NCBI GenBank assembly: GCA_036501345.1
Contig: DASYAN010000064.1
Location: 1 to 10,315, forward strand
Direction of reading: 5' to 3'
Source of the DNA: DASYAN01 sp036501345
Lineage (GTDB): Bacteria > Chloroflexota > Ktedonobacteria > Ktedonobacterales > Ktedonobacteraceae
Length of the DNA stretch: 10,315 nucleotides
Shown here: positions 1-7,038 of the stretch, piece by piece
Numbering within the stretch: the stretch's first letter is position 1
How the letters are laid out: every line of letters begins with the position of its first letter
Notes under the pieces: generated by a model
The model's input: only the letters and a program-made list of their open reading frames with translations
The model's database searches: none
What the model was told of the DNA's origin: nothing
Position numbers and translations under genes: made by a program

Positions 1-1
1 T

Positions 2-361
2 CCTCGTTTTCTGGTCGGAAATATGGAGCAAGCACTGGCCTTTTATGGACAACTCGGCTTTGCGACCACCTACCACGACGAGGGGTTTGCCATTATCGAA
101 CGTGATGGGATCGCTTTGCAATTCAATGTCTCCGATCCAACACAAGAACCACCAAAGGGTTGCACGGTATGTTATATTAGCGTCACCAATATCGAGGCAT
201 TGTATCAGCAGTATTTGCCAACTGGCGCTATTCGGTCTCCACAAATCACGTCTCAGCCCTGGGGGACGAAAGGATTTTGGCTCTGCGACCCTTTTCGCAA
301 TATCCTGATTTTTGAGGAAAGGCTTCCTGAAGAAGAGAGCCACACGGAACAAGGAGCATAA
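2..361 (+). CDS. VOC-fold (glyoxalase/bleomycin resistance-like) protein, 5' end outside window
   Basis: This is the C-terminal 119 residues of a vicinal-oxygen-chelate superfamily protein. The frame is open from base 2 and reads RFLVGNMEQALAFYGQLGF, the usual first beta strand and helix of a VOC module (substrate-region 'v.dme.a..FY..LGF'). The ATG at 23 therefore lies inside the fold, and the true start is probably upstream of the window. Further family hallmarks are 'GIALQF' (beta strand), 'CYISVTNIEALYQQY' (start of the second beta-alpha-beta half) and 'GFWLCDPFRNILIFEE', which matches the common ending 'f.DPdGN.l.f.e' with R in place of the usual G. Members include bleomycin-binding proteins, glyoxalase I and dioxygenases; the substrate cannot be told from this fragment. 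The tail EERLPEEESHTEQGA is acidic and probably disordered. Confidence 0.85.
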   Translation, partial: PRFLVGNMEQALAFYGQLGFATTYHDEGFAIIERDGIALQFNVSDPTQEPPKGCTVCYISVTNIEALYQQYLPTGAIRSPQITSQPWGTKGFWLCDPFRNILIFEERLPEEESHTEQGA

Positions 362-759
362 ACGCGCGAGCAAGGGAACAACGTGAACAGGCACCTCGTG
401 TTTCTGAACAAGTTACTCCGTCCCTGGTTCCATCCAACGGGTAACATTGCGCACTGGCCGCAACTTTCGCGGGGGATATGGCACAATCACCACAGACTGC
501 CCTTTCACCTTTGCTTTGCTTACGAAACCACATATCGGACCAGCCTATTGAAAAAGGTAAGATCAAATGGCTATTACTTGCAACATTCTGAGCTTGATGA
601 ATAAATTTACTGTGAGTTAACCTCATCCACTTCGGTGTTTTTCAACAAGCTGGGACGATTCTGAGACGAGCCAAATCATCCGAACAGTGTGGATAGAGTT
701 CACCACTTGCAAGTAGTGAAGCGTTCCACTTCCCCATAGCACAGATCCGTTACGTGAAT
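362..759. other. Intergenic stretch without a convincing gene
   Basis: About 400 bases separate the VOC gene from the tetR control region. A 73-codon ORF (383-604, plus) has composition unlike a folded protein, no ribosome binding site and no family resemblance, so I do not call it. A short CAC-TTCG-GTG hairpin followed by five T (about 629-642) could be a weak terminator for the upstream gene. The only strong structure is the palindrome at 699-720, listed separately. Confidence 0.5.
699..720. promoter_or_regulatory. 22-bp near-perfect palindrome upstream of tetR
   Basis: The left arm is TTCACCACTTG and the right arm is CAAGTAGTGAA. They are reverse complements except at one position and have no spacer. 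The site lies about 40 bases upstream of the tetR -35 element. A gapless 11-bp dyad of this kind is typical of an operator for a dimeric helix-turn-helix regulator. Its sequence differs from the dyads that overlap the tetR promoter, so it may be read by another regulator. It is not followed by a T-run, which argues against a terminator. Confidence 0.45.
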
Positions 760-813
760 TTGTCACCTTGACAACTATTGCTAATCTGTCATACAATATT
801 GACAAGGTGACAA
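760..813. promoter_or_regulatory. Paired operator dyads flanking the tetR promoter
   Basis: Two 15-bp sites lie here: 760-774 reads TTGTCACCTTGACAA, a perfect 6-bp inverted repeat with a 3-bp spacer (TTGTCA/TGACAA), and 799-813 reads TTGACAAGGTGACAA, the same dyad inverted with one mismatch. The first covers the -35 hexamer. The second covers the transcription start region and the Shine-Dalgarno sequence. The sites are 39 bp apart centre to centre. Their position around the promoter of a TetR-family gene strongly suggests that its product binds them and represses its own transcription. This is inference from arrangement; no binding data are visible. Confidence 0.7.
768..797 (+). promoter_or_regulatory. 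Sigma-70-type promoter of tetR
   Basis: A perfect TTGACA -35 hexamer (768-773) and a TACAAT -10 hexamer (792-797, one mismatch to TATAAT) are separated by 18 bp. Transcription would begin near 804, giving a very short leader before the ATG at 816. The only Shine-Dalgarno-like sequence, AAGGTG at 804-809, would sit at the very 5' end of the mRNA. The hexamers are interleaved with the operator dyads. Confidence 0.7.
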
Positions 814-815
814 CA

Positions 816-1535
816 ATGGGTATTGATGAGCAAGAGCGCGAACAGGCGATTTTAGACGCAGCGACACAACTCCTCCTTCGGCATGGGTATAACAAAACGA
901 CGATGAGCGATGTGGCTGATGCAGTAGGTTTACATCGAGGATTGGTCTATCTCTCTTTCCCATCCAAAGATGTGTTGGTCGAAGCCCTCATTGTCCATGA
1001 AATGAGTACGTATGCACAAGCATGGAGTAAGCATCTCGAAGCTGATCCTTTGGGAGGGACGGTTGCCAGTGTGCATCGCAGTATGCTACATGCGCTCAAA
1101 CCTTTCCCATTGATGGCTGCGATTCTCACCCGCGACGAAGAGATCTTCGGCAAATACCTGCGCAAACCGGACAATCTCTTCACTCGTTTGCCCTCCAGCC
1201 TCACTCTTGAGTTTCTCCAGGCCATGCAAGAGGTAGGGGCTGTCCGTCAGGACGTGAATGTCGCAGCAATGGCTTTCATCCTGGATACCCTTACTCCTGC
1301 CATCCTGGAGACGCTCGCCTCTCACCTGGAGGCATTTCGTGGGAACTCCAGCCAGTCGAACAAGCCATCCTTTGGTGTATTGATGGAGACGATTGCCGAG
1401 ATGCTGGAGTGCATGTTAACACCTGCTGAGGGCGCAAATCTTGCAGCAGGCAAGGCCATCCTGCTTCATGGCCTCGATCAGGCGCAAGCGCGTTTTACTG
1501 AAGCGTTAGACCAGCAGAAGAATGCGAACACGTGA
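816..1535 (+). CDS. TetR/AcrR-family transcriptional regulator
   Basis: This is a 239-residue one-component repressor. Residues 7-60 form the N-terminal DNA-binding domain: 'REQAILDAATQLLLRHGYNK' (helix 1) followed by the helix-turn-helix 'TMSDVADAVGLHRGLVYLSF' and 'PSKDVLVEAL', closely matching the TetR_N pattern in which Y/F follows the recognition helix. The remaining ~180 helical residues are the ligand-binding and dimerisation part, which is too variable to name a ligand. I chose ATG 816, preceded by AAGGTG at 6 nt. The longer TTG-initiated reading from 768 would place the promoter and operators inside the coding sequence. Operator dyads overlapping the promoter indicate autoregulation. 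The gene is followed after 109 bases by a membrane methyltransferase-like gene on the same strand, a plausible regulated target. Confidence 0.92.
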   Translation: MGIDEQEREQAILDAATQLLLRHGYNKTTMSDVADAVGLHRGLVYLSFPSKDVLVEALIVHEMSTYAQAWSKHLEADPLGGTVASVHRSMLHALKPFPLMAAILTRDEEIFGKYLRKPDNLFTRLPSSLTLEFLQAMQEVGAVRQDVNVAAMAFILDTLTPAILETLASHLEAFRGNSSQSNKPSFGVLMETIAEMLECMLTPAEGANLAAGKAILLHGLDQAQARFTEALDQQKNANT

Positions 1536-1560
1536 TGGCATCGATGGATCGCCCGGTCGA

Positions 1561-1579
1561 GAGGCACGATCTGTGCCTC
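1561..1579. promoter_or_regulatory. Perfect hairpin between tetR and the ICMT-like gene
   Basis: GAGGCAC and GTGCCTC form a 7-bp perfect stem with a 5-base loop. No T-run follows, so it is not a standard intrinsic terminator. It could be an operator, an mRNA-stabilising hairpin, or a partial attenuator within a tetR-methyltransferase transcript. No separate strong promoter is evident between it and the next gene. Confidence 0.4.
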
Positions 1580-1644
1580 AAACGGATGGATGTCTGGAGA
1601 TAACGTCGTGTCCTGACCCACAGCCTGATGGAAAGAGGTGACTT

Positions 1645-2325
1645 ATGACTCTTTTGATCAAAACACTTGTATGGACCGTAGTGAGCTTTCTGTTTATTGC
1701 TCTGGTTCTGTTTCTTCCGGCGGGCACGCTTCTGTGGCCTGCTGGTTGGATCTTCCTGATCCTGTTAGAAGGCTACACTCTGGTGAACATCGGGATGCTG
1801 TTCACATCCAGTCCCGACTTGCTGCAAGAGCGCTTCCGTCTCTCTCAACCCAATCAAAAAACATGGGACAAAGTGCTTATGCCTCTGTTCTACCTGCTCT
1901 GTCTTGCCTGGGCCATCCTGATGCCACTCGACGCGGTACGATTTCACTGGTCGCACGTGCCTCTTTTCCTTCAGATCATAGGCACTATTGCCTTGATAGC
2001 CTCGTTTCCTCTCATGATCCTAACCTTTCGGGAAAACGCGTTCCTCTCGCCAACGGTACGTATTCAGGAAGAACGGGGACAAACGGTGATCTCCACCGGC
2101 CTCTATCACTATGTGCGCCATCCGCTCTATGTCGGTGCGATCCTCCTCTTTCTCGGAACGCCCCTGCTGCTTGGATCATGGTACGGCTTACTGTTTGCCC
2201 TGGTCCTGATCGCTGGGATGGCGGTGCGAGCCATACTGGAGGAACGTGTATTGCGAGAGGAATTACCAGGGTATGATGCCTATATGGCACAGGTCAAATA
2301 TCGCTTCATCCCGTATATCTGGTAA
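1645..2325 (+). CDS. Isoprenylcysteine carboxyl methyltransferase-family membrane protein
   Basis: This is a 226-residue polytopic membrane protein of the ICMT/PEMT-like family (bacterial members use S-adenosylmethionine to methylate mostly unknown substrates). Hydrophobic segments lie at about 7-27, 31-51, 77-97, 107-127 and 163-195. The C-terminal catalytic signature is clear: 'STGLYHYVRHPLYVG' (150-164, the conserved G-Y-x-VRHP-Y block), 'LGTPLLLGSW' (170-179), 'RAILEERVLREELPGYDAY' (195-213, with the EE and GY pairs) and the ending 'VKYRFIPYIW', equivalent to the usual 'yRlip.iw'. Length is normal for the family. ATG 1645 is preceded by AAAGAGGTG with suitable spacing. Its position after tetR suggests control by that regulator. 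Substrate and physiological role cannot be inferred. Confidence 0.88.
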   Translation: MTLLIKTLVWTVVSFLFIALVLFLPAGTLLWPAGWIFLILLEGYTLVNIGMLFTSSPDLLQERFRLSQPNQKTWDKVLMPLFYLLCLAWAILMPLDAVRFHWSHVPLFLQIIGTIALIASFPLMILTFRENAFLSPTVRIQEERGQTVISTGLYHYVRHPLYVGAILLFLGTPLLLGSWYGLLFALVLIAGMAVRAILEERVLREELPGYDAYMAQVKYRFIPYIW

Positions 2326-2367
2326 GCAGGCGCGGGCTTCTTTGGTACACAGTCTGATGAGGGTGCC

Positions 2368-2457
2368 ATGACCTATCTCAACACCTTTCTTGCTCCTCAA
2401 GATCTTTCGTTGCTGTCATGGTTGATATCAACCAAGAGAAAAGACCGCATCACATGA
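2368..2457 (+). CDS. Possible 29-residue small ORF overlapping the next one
   Basis: ATG 2368 opens a 29-codon frame (MTYLNTFLAPQDLSLLSWLI, then a basic tail) ending in TGA 2455-2457, which overlaps ATG 2454 of the following frame as ATGA. That overlap is typical of translational coupling. GAGGG lies only 4 bases upstream of the start, a weak and tight ribosome binding site. I do not recognise the peptide. It may be a relic or chance. Confidence 0.2.
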   Translation: MTYLNTFLAPQDLSLLSWLISTKRKDRIT

Positions 2458-2677
2458 GTGAAGCCAATCATGCCAATGCCCGTCTGAAGAGGCTTCAGGA
2501 ATCTATGATGAGTTTTCGCAAGCCCCTCTGACTATCGAATTCAATAAAAGAAAGGCTACTGATTTGGCTTTACAGGCGGCTTTATACTCGGCTATGAGTT
2601 GTAGAGCTTCGGTGCTGGGGGTTTTTAGTGGGTCTGAAATTTTGTCTGCATTGGCTTCTGATGAGAAGTTAAGCTAG
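2454..2677 (+). pseudogene. Frameshifted small gene, about 74 codons if repaired
   Basis: ATG 2454 begins MSEANHANARLKRLQE, then the frame runs into TGA about 25 codons in. The -1 frame, open from 2462 to TAG 2675, carries a protein-like continuation, IYDEFSQAPLTIEFNKRKA then TDLALQAALYSAMSCRASV and a further hydrophobic-to-polar tail. The two parts join smoothly at 2498-2503 if CAG-GAA-TCT is read as CAG-GAA-ATC, that is, if one A has been lost from a run of three. The product would be a mostly helical protein of about 74 residues. I do not recognise a family. A homopolymer sequencing error would look the same. No strong ribosome binding site precedes ATG 2454; the frame also extends upstream to ATG 2418. 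Confidence 0.4.
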
Positions 2678-2829
2678 ATATTTTTGGCATGATTTTTGGT
2701 TAGTAGACAGTAATATCAGGGAATGGAGCGGTTATCAGTAGTAATGAAACTATGCAAGAGAGACGAGACAGCTTCTCTCCAGCCTTTGTACTTGCTCAGA
2801 CGACGGATACCATTGCTGAGCTTAGTGAT

Positions 2830-5800
2830 TTACTTCTGTTGCGCTGAAAGAGTAGATTGCTCGGCCTCTCTGATAAAAGAATGCATTCCAATAAGTATTT
2901 CCTCTACCATTCCATCAATGGTTTTATAACCGCCGAGGTTTATTGAGTATTTAATAGACCTAATTGCTGGACAAAGGCCTTCTCGTATTAAACATGCGTT
3001 CATAAATGCAATATTAGTTCTTCCATTTGCATCTTGTTTTTGGTGCAATGTATGTAATTGATTGGTAGCCTTAGCGATACATCTGATGATGTCATACCTG
3101 TCTCCGCCGGCTGTTTTTAGGTCCCTATTATATTCCGTCAAAATAGTATCGACATATTGTGGGCCCATCCGTGGTTGGTAAAGAGTTTTCATCTTTATAA
3201 CATTCGCAATAGATAATAATTCTGCAGGATCGTCATAACCATGTCCAACTAGGCCTAGTACAATTGGTCTTTCAGGTAAATCTGATAGCCTAAGCGCTGT
3301 TGTTAGCGGTAAGCTCCGGAACAGTGGACGATCATTGATATATATACGCTCCATTTCCTCAAGAGCTTCTATTTGCTCGTGTAGATCTATTGCATCATTT
3401 GATTGTTTAATGTTATAACTAGTAGATTCAGCATAGTCTCCCGAAGTAATACGTATACCGCTTAACTCTCTCATTTGCTCTTTATTATGAGAGTGTTCAG
3501 TCAAAATTCGATGCATGCGTGTATACTCAATGTAATTCCAAGGTATAGACGCAGGCCTTTCGTCGCTCATAGATTGCTGTCCTCGTATTGGTAGAAGGAC
3601 CTGCTCGAAGAGATCCAGCATACCTTGTCGATATCCTGGAGATTGGTCGTCATCGACCAATCTCCCTGGGTCATCATTTTTCTCTGCTCTTGCGTGGTCT
3701 GGCGCAGGAATATATAATTTCCACCACAGTCTTTCAGGGAGGTCCGCTAAAGTAGGACATTGTTCAGGTAATTGCTCTAAAAGTGTCTGTATGGACTGTG
3801 TTCGCTTTGCTTTTATTTCTGCTTTACGATGATTATCTATAGACAAGAAGCGTTCTAACGTTTCTTGTTTTTTAGACGATGTAATACGAAAAGATTCCAT
3901 ATTTCTTAGAATTTCTTCTTGATCATCATTTTCTAATATTGGAAAATTTCTATTATTTTCCTTTTGAAATGAATCAATTATAGCATATTGCTCGTTAAAT
4001 TCGCTAATAGAATATCTAAGTTTCTCAAAAACGTTCACATGTTTCTGAATAAATGCTTGTGTAGTATCAATTTCATGAGTAATACGTTTAAATTTTTCCA
4101 TATTTGCACTGGTGACTTCCGTGGTTCGTGGGACAGGCTTAAAACCTTCAAAGCTGGATCTTAGTGCCTTTCTTATTTCTTTTCCATATTTCTTTTCCTC
4201 TGCCATAAGCCGGTCACGTTTTGCTAAAAGCTCCTCTGTTTGAGTAAGAAGCTTCTCCACCTTTACTATCTGGTCTTCAATTACTTGAATAATAATAATA
4301 TTACCTTGTCTTTGATCGCTAGAAGCATTATTCAGTTCCTCTTTAAGCTTTAATTGTTTTTTACCTAATTCACTAATTTTTTCATCATTTTCTTCAGATT
4401 CACGGTCTATTTCCGATATGGTTTTTTCAGTTTTTCTAGTATTATTCATAATATTATATATTTCTTTGTTTATTTTTTCTATATCATTATAAATATTAAT
4501 AATCTTTTTTACCATCAATATTATTTCTTTTATCTTTTTGTTGAATTTTATAACCGATTCTGCAACCGATTTTTTTTGAGCATCATAATCATCCTGAGCT
4601 TTTTCGAGGTTAGGTTTTAAATTTTCTATATTACGAGTTATATTCTCGATTTGTATAATAATACTTTTATGCTCTTTAAGATATTTAGTATTTTTTCCTA
4701 TGATATTTTCTTTAGTTAGTTGATTTTGCATTTTTTCGTCATTTATATCAGAAATTTCTTTTTTTGCTCTTGCAATATCACTCTCTGCTCTTGCAATATC
4801 ACTCTCTGCTACTCTTCGCATTTCTTCTCCTCTTTCTGATAAATTTTTATTTTCTATTATATTACGTTTAAATCTTGTATTAATCTCTTCAGTAATGTCG
4901 GATTCACCTGATAGAGAAATCTGACTACGACACTCACTATTTGCTGCTTTATTATACTCAATCAATAGTGGTGATAGTTTAACAACTCTACTAGCCGTGA
5001 CCACTCCCTTAAGAGACCAGCGTATCAAACTTCTAGCCTCTTCCCGACGATTTCTACCAGTATCCCTCATTAGTACGTTACGTAGCTTTGAAGTTTCCTC
5101 GTCTTCCTCATTATGTTTGATAATAAGCTCATCTCTTCTTTCATAAAAAACATTATACATATCCTGCGATGTTATTTCCTCTATTTTGATATTTTTAACT
5201 TCTTCCTTTATTCCTAAAAATTTTTCGTTAAATTCACTATTCAATTCATACATACCCATCATATCTTTAATATCTTTAAAATAGATTGTAACATTCCATG
5301 ACATTTTTTTATCATTTTCGAATGTTTTATTATTTTTTTCTGTTGTTAATATTTTTTGCAGATTTTTTATGCTTTCACTAGTTTCCATTCCAAAAGCATT
5401 CATAGTGTAAATTTTTTCATGAAGTGATGCATCATCATCATTTTTATGAAGCTGTCTCCTAAATTCTTCGCTTTTCTCTAGCAAACTGATCCGCCATTTT
5501 TCAAGTCTTATTTTTTCACCTCGATCACCTAACACTTTATTTTTTTCTGATAGCTCTATCTCTAAAACCCCTTTGCGTTCCTGTAACGCAGATAATTCAG
5601 TTTTTCTTTTACTTCGCTCTATCTCTAAAACCCCTTTGCGTTCCTGTAACGCAGATAATTCAGTTTCTCTTTTACTTCGCCGTTCCTCTAAATCCCCTTG
5701 ACTTTTCTGTAACGCAGCTAATCTAGTTTCTCTTTTACTTCGCCGTTCCTCTAAATCCCCTTGACTTTTCTGTAACGCAGCTAATTCAGATTCTTTTTCT

Positions 5801-7038
5801 CTTTGCTGTACCTCTAAATCCCCTTTATCTCGCTGCAAATCATTTAATGCTATTATCATATTGTTTTCTATCTCTTTTTCTTGTTTTTCTCTTTCTTGTT
5901 TAAGTTCATCATTTCTTTGTTGTTTTCGGGAAATTTGATCCTCAAGATCAGCACATTCACTCTCTATCTTACTACAGGCTACACTTGTGTCATCTTCATG
6001 TTTTTCCTTTTCTTTCTCTAATAATTTCTGTAATTTGATCTCCTCTAAACTCAATTGTGCTCTAAGCTTCTCACACTGAGAATTAATACTGAGTATTGCT
6101 TCATCTAACCCCTTCTGTCTCTCCCGGCGCTCTGCTACCTCTCTAGCTCTCCTAGCTTGAAAGCGCTCCATTTCTTCCAGAGGGCCTCCTCGATCAGTTT
6201 CGTGAAGCCCACCCCTGTTTCTCTCCAGTTCCTCAAGTTCAGGGGCAGACTCAGGCTGCTCTCCCTCTAGTTGCCCAAGATCAAGTAATTGGTGAGAACC
6301 TTCAGAGGTAAACAAAGAAAGCGCAGGTACCCCTGGCTGGGCAGACTGAGGCCGCGGAAGCTCTGATTTAGCATCAAGCCCACCCTTGTTTCTCCCCAGT
6401 TCCATAAGTTCAGGGGCAGAACTACGCCGCTCTCTCCCCCGTTGCCTAGGATCAAGGAATTGGTCAGAAGAACTATCAGGGGTAGACAAAGACGGCTCTC
6501 CCTCTAGTTGCCCAGGATCAAGTAATTGGCGAGAACCTTCAGAGGTAAACAAAGAAAGCGCAGGTACCCCTGGCTGGGCAGACTGAGACCGCGGAGGCTC
6601 TGATTCAGCATCAAGCCCACCCCTGTCTCTCTCCTGTTCCCCAAGTTCAGGGGCAGACTGAGGCCGCCCTCTCTCCAGTTGCCTAGGATCAAGTAATTGG
6701 CCAGAAGAACTATCAGGGGTAGACAAAGACGACTCTCCCTCTAGTCTCCCAGGACTAAGTAATTGGCGAGAACCTTCAGAGGTAAACAAAGAAAGCGCAG
6801 GTACCCCCGGCAGGGCAGAGCTAGGCCGCAGAGGCTCTGATTCAGCATCAAGCTCACCCCTGTTTCTCTCCAGTTCCTTAAGTTCAGGGGCAGACCTACG
6901 CCGCTCTCTCTCCTGTTGCCCAGGACCAAGTAATGGGTCAGAACTATCAGAGGTAGATGGGGCAAGCTTAGGCAGTGGAAGCCCATATCGTTTTTCTACG
7001 CCAGAACGCGGTGATAAATCCCTCGGTAATCTATCCAT
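2830..7038 (-). CDS. Giant coiled-coil protein with N-terminal repeats and C-terminal Fic-like domain
   Basis: This 1402-residue protein has no signal peptide or membrane segment. Residues 28-285 are a low-complexity Ser/Pro/Glu-rich array of 79-residue repeats ('SAPELxELERNRGGLDA', 'PGVPALSLFTSEGS', 'LSTPDSSS'). Residues ~286-1100 are a highly charged coiled coil (E/K/R/Q-rich), including 21-residue tandem units near 400-493 ('LQKSQGDLEERRSKRE'). Residues ~1103-1402 look globular. Near the end, H1332-QKQ-D-A-N-G-R1340-T, followed by 'FMNACLIREGLCPAI', resembles the Fic core HPFx(D/E)GNGRxxR and its next helix; the catalytic His, Asp, Asn, Gly and first Arg are kept, while P, F, the first G and the second R are not. 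I chose ATG at 7038 because GAAGGAG lies 8 bases upstream; an in-frame start at 7110 lacks this support. Fic enzymes usually AMPylate proteins, but activity here is uncertain. The coiled coil is extremely AT-rich, unlike the neighbours, suggesting acquisition by transfer. Confidence 0.85.
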   Translation of the reverse strand: MDRLPRDLSPRSGVEKRYGLPLPKLAPSTSDSSDPLLGPGQQERERRRSAPELKELERNRGELDAESEPLRPSSALPGVPALSLFTSEGSRQLLSPGRLEGESSLSTPDSSSGQLLDPRQLERGRPQSAPELGEQERDRGGLDAESEPPRSQSAQPGVPALSLFTSEGSRQLLDPGQLEGEPSLSTPDSSSDQFLDPRQRGRERRSSAPELMELGRNKGGLDAKSELPRPQSAQPGVPALSLFTSEGSHQLLDLGQLEGEQPESAPELEELERNRGGLHETDRGGPLEEMERFQARRAREVAERRERQKGLDEAILSINSQCEKLRAQLSLEEIKLQKLLEKEKEKHEDDTSVACSKIESECADLEDQISRKQQRNDELKQEREKQEKEIENNMIIALNDLQRDKGDLEVQQREKESELAALQKSQGDLEERRSKRETRLAALQKSQGDLEERRSKRETELSALQERKGVLEIERSKRKTELSALQERKGVLEIELSEKNKVLGDRGEKIRLEKWRISLLEKSEEFRRQLHKNDDDASLHEKIYTMNAFGMETSESIKNLQKILTTEKNNKTFENDKKMSWNVTIYFKDIKDMMGMYELNSEFNEKFLGIKEEVKNIKIEEITSQDMYNVFYERRDELIIKHNEEDEETSKLRNVLMRDTGRNRREEARSLIRWSLKGVVTASRVVKLSPLLIEYNKAANSECRSQISLSGESDITEEINTRFKRNIIENKNLSERGEEMRRVAESDIARAESDIARAKKEISDINDEKMQNQLTKENIIGKNTKYLKEHKSIIIQIENITRNIENLKPNLEKAQDDYDAQKKSVAESVIKFNKKIKEIILMVKKIINIYNDIEKINKEIYNIMNNTRKTEKTISEIDRESEENDEKISELGKKQLKLKEELNNASSDQRQGNIIIIQVIEDQIVKVEKLLTQTEELLAKRDRLMAEEKKYGKEIRKALRSSFEGFKPVPRTTEVTSANMEKFKRITHEIDTTQAFIQKHVNVFEKLRYSISEFNEQYAIIDSFQKENNRNFPILENDDQEEILRNMESFRITSSKKQETLERFLSIDNHRKAEIKAKRTQSIQTLLEQLPEQCPTLADLPERLWWKLYIPAPDHARAEKNDDPGRLVDDDQSPGYRQGMLDLFEQVLLPIRGQQSMSDERPASIPWNYIEYTRMHRILTEHSHNKEQMRELSGIRITSGDYAESTSYNIKQSNDAIDLHEQIEALEEMERIYINDRPLFRSLPLTTALRLSDLPERPIVLGLVGHGYDDPAELLSIANVIKMKTLYQPRMGPQYVDTILTEYNRDLKTAGGDRYDIIRCIAKATNQLHTLHQKQDANGRTNIAFMNACLIREGLCPAIRSIKYSINLGGYKTIDGMVEEILIGMHSFIREAEQSTLSAQQK
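3019..3045 (-). other. Fic-like motif HxxxDANGR in the giant protein
   Basis: Residues 1332-1340 read H-Q-K-Q-D-A-N-G-R. Compared with the Fic consensus H-P-F-x-(D/E)-G-N-G-R-x-x-R, the catalytic His, the metal-binding acid and N-G-R are present. The hydrophobic at position 3 is Lys, G6 is Ala and R12 is Ile. The preceding helix 'YDIIRCIAKATNQLHTL' and the following 'NIAFMNACLIREGLCPAI' have the spacing and hydrophobic pattern of the helices that flank the Fic loop. The match is convincing by eye but not proven. Confidence 0.55.
5558..5840 (-). repeat. 63-bp tandem repeats encoding 21-residue coiled-coil units
   Basis: About four and a half copies in the giant gene have an exact 63-bp period: CTGTAACGCAG recurs at 5581, 5644, 5707 and 5770. 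Each unit encodes 21 residues, exactly three heptads, of the type 'ELSALQERKGVLEIERSKRKT' or 'AALQKSQGDLEERRSKRET'. Two sub-types exist as adjacent pairs, so the array probably grew by duplication of single units. The period preserves both frame and heptad register. Confidence 0.9.
6184..6957 (-). repeat. 237-bp tandem repeats encoding 79-residue units
   Basis: The segment TTCAGAGGTAAACAAAGAAA recurs at 6301, 6538 and 6775, exactly 237 bp apart. In the protein there is a partial unit (residues 28-48), two full 79-residue units (49-127, 128-206), a shortened unit lacking 22 residues (207-263) and a partial last unit (264-285). Units are rich in Ser, Pro, Glu and Arg and probably disordered. 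GC content here is about 60% in a sampled 60-base stretch, against 5 of 60 at 4441-4500 in the same gene. Confidence 0.9.

Larger units (their letters stand above)
2326..2829. other. Gap between the ICMT-like gene and the convergent giant gene
   Basis: About 500 bases hold a degraded small coding region (2368-2677, listed separately), a perfect 16-bp palindrome TGGTTGATATCAACCA (2419-2434) inside it, and an AT-rich tail (2677-2720). The ICMT-like gene and the giant gene converge here, but I find no strong hairpin-plus-T-run terminator for either. The plus-strand ORF starting at 2723 runs antisense to the end of the giant gene and is not credible. Confidence 0.5.

Noticed and set aside
383..604. 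73-codon plus-strand ORF downstream of the VOC gene
   Set aside because: No ribosome binding site, odd His/Trp-rich composition and no recognisable fold; likely chance.
1638..2276. 212-codon plus-strand ORF overlapping the ICMT-like gene
   Set aside because: It is a frame shadow of the membrane protein gene; its Ser/Arg/Pro-rich product matches no fold.
2758..2779. GAGAGA/TCTCTC hairpin as terminator of the giant gene
   Set aside because: The stem is only 6 bp of simple sequence and no T-run follows on either strand.
6267..6986. Three similar minus-strand ORFs of 62-81 codons inside the giant gene
   Set aside because: They are the alternate frame of the 237-bp repeats, open in each copy only because the copies are near-identical.
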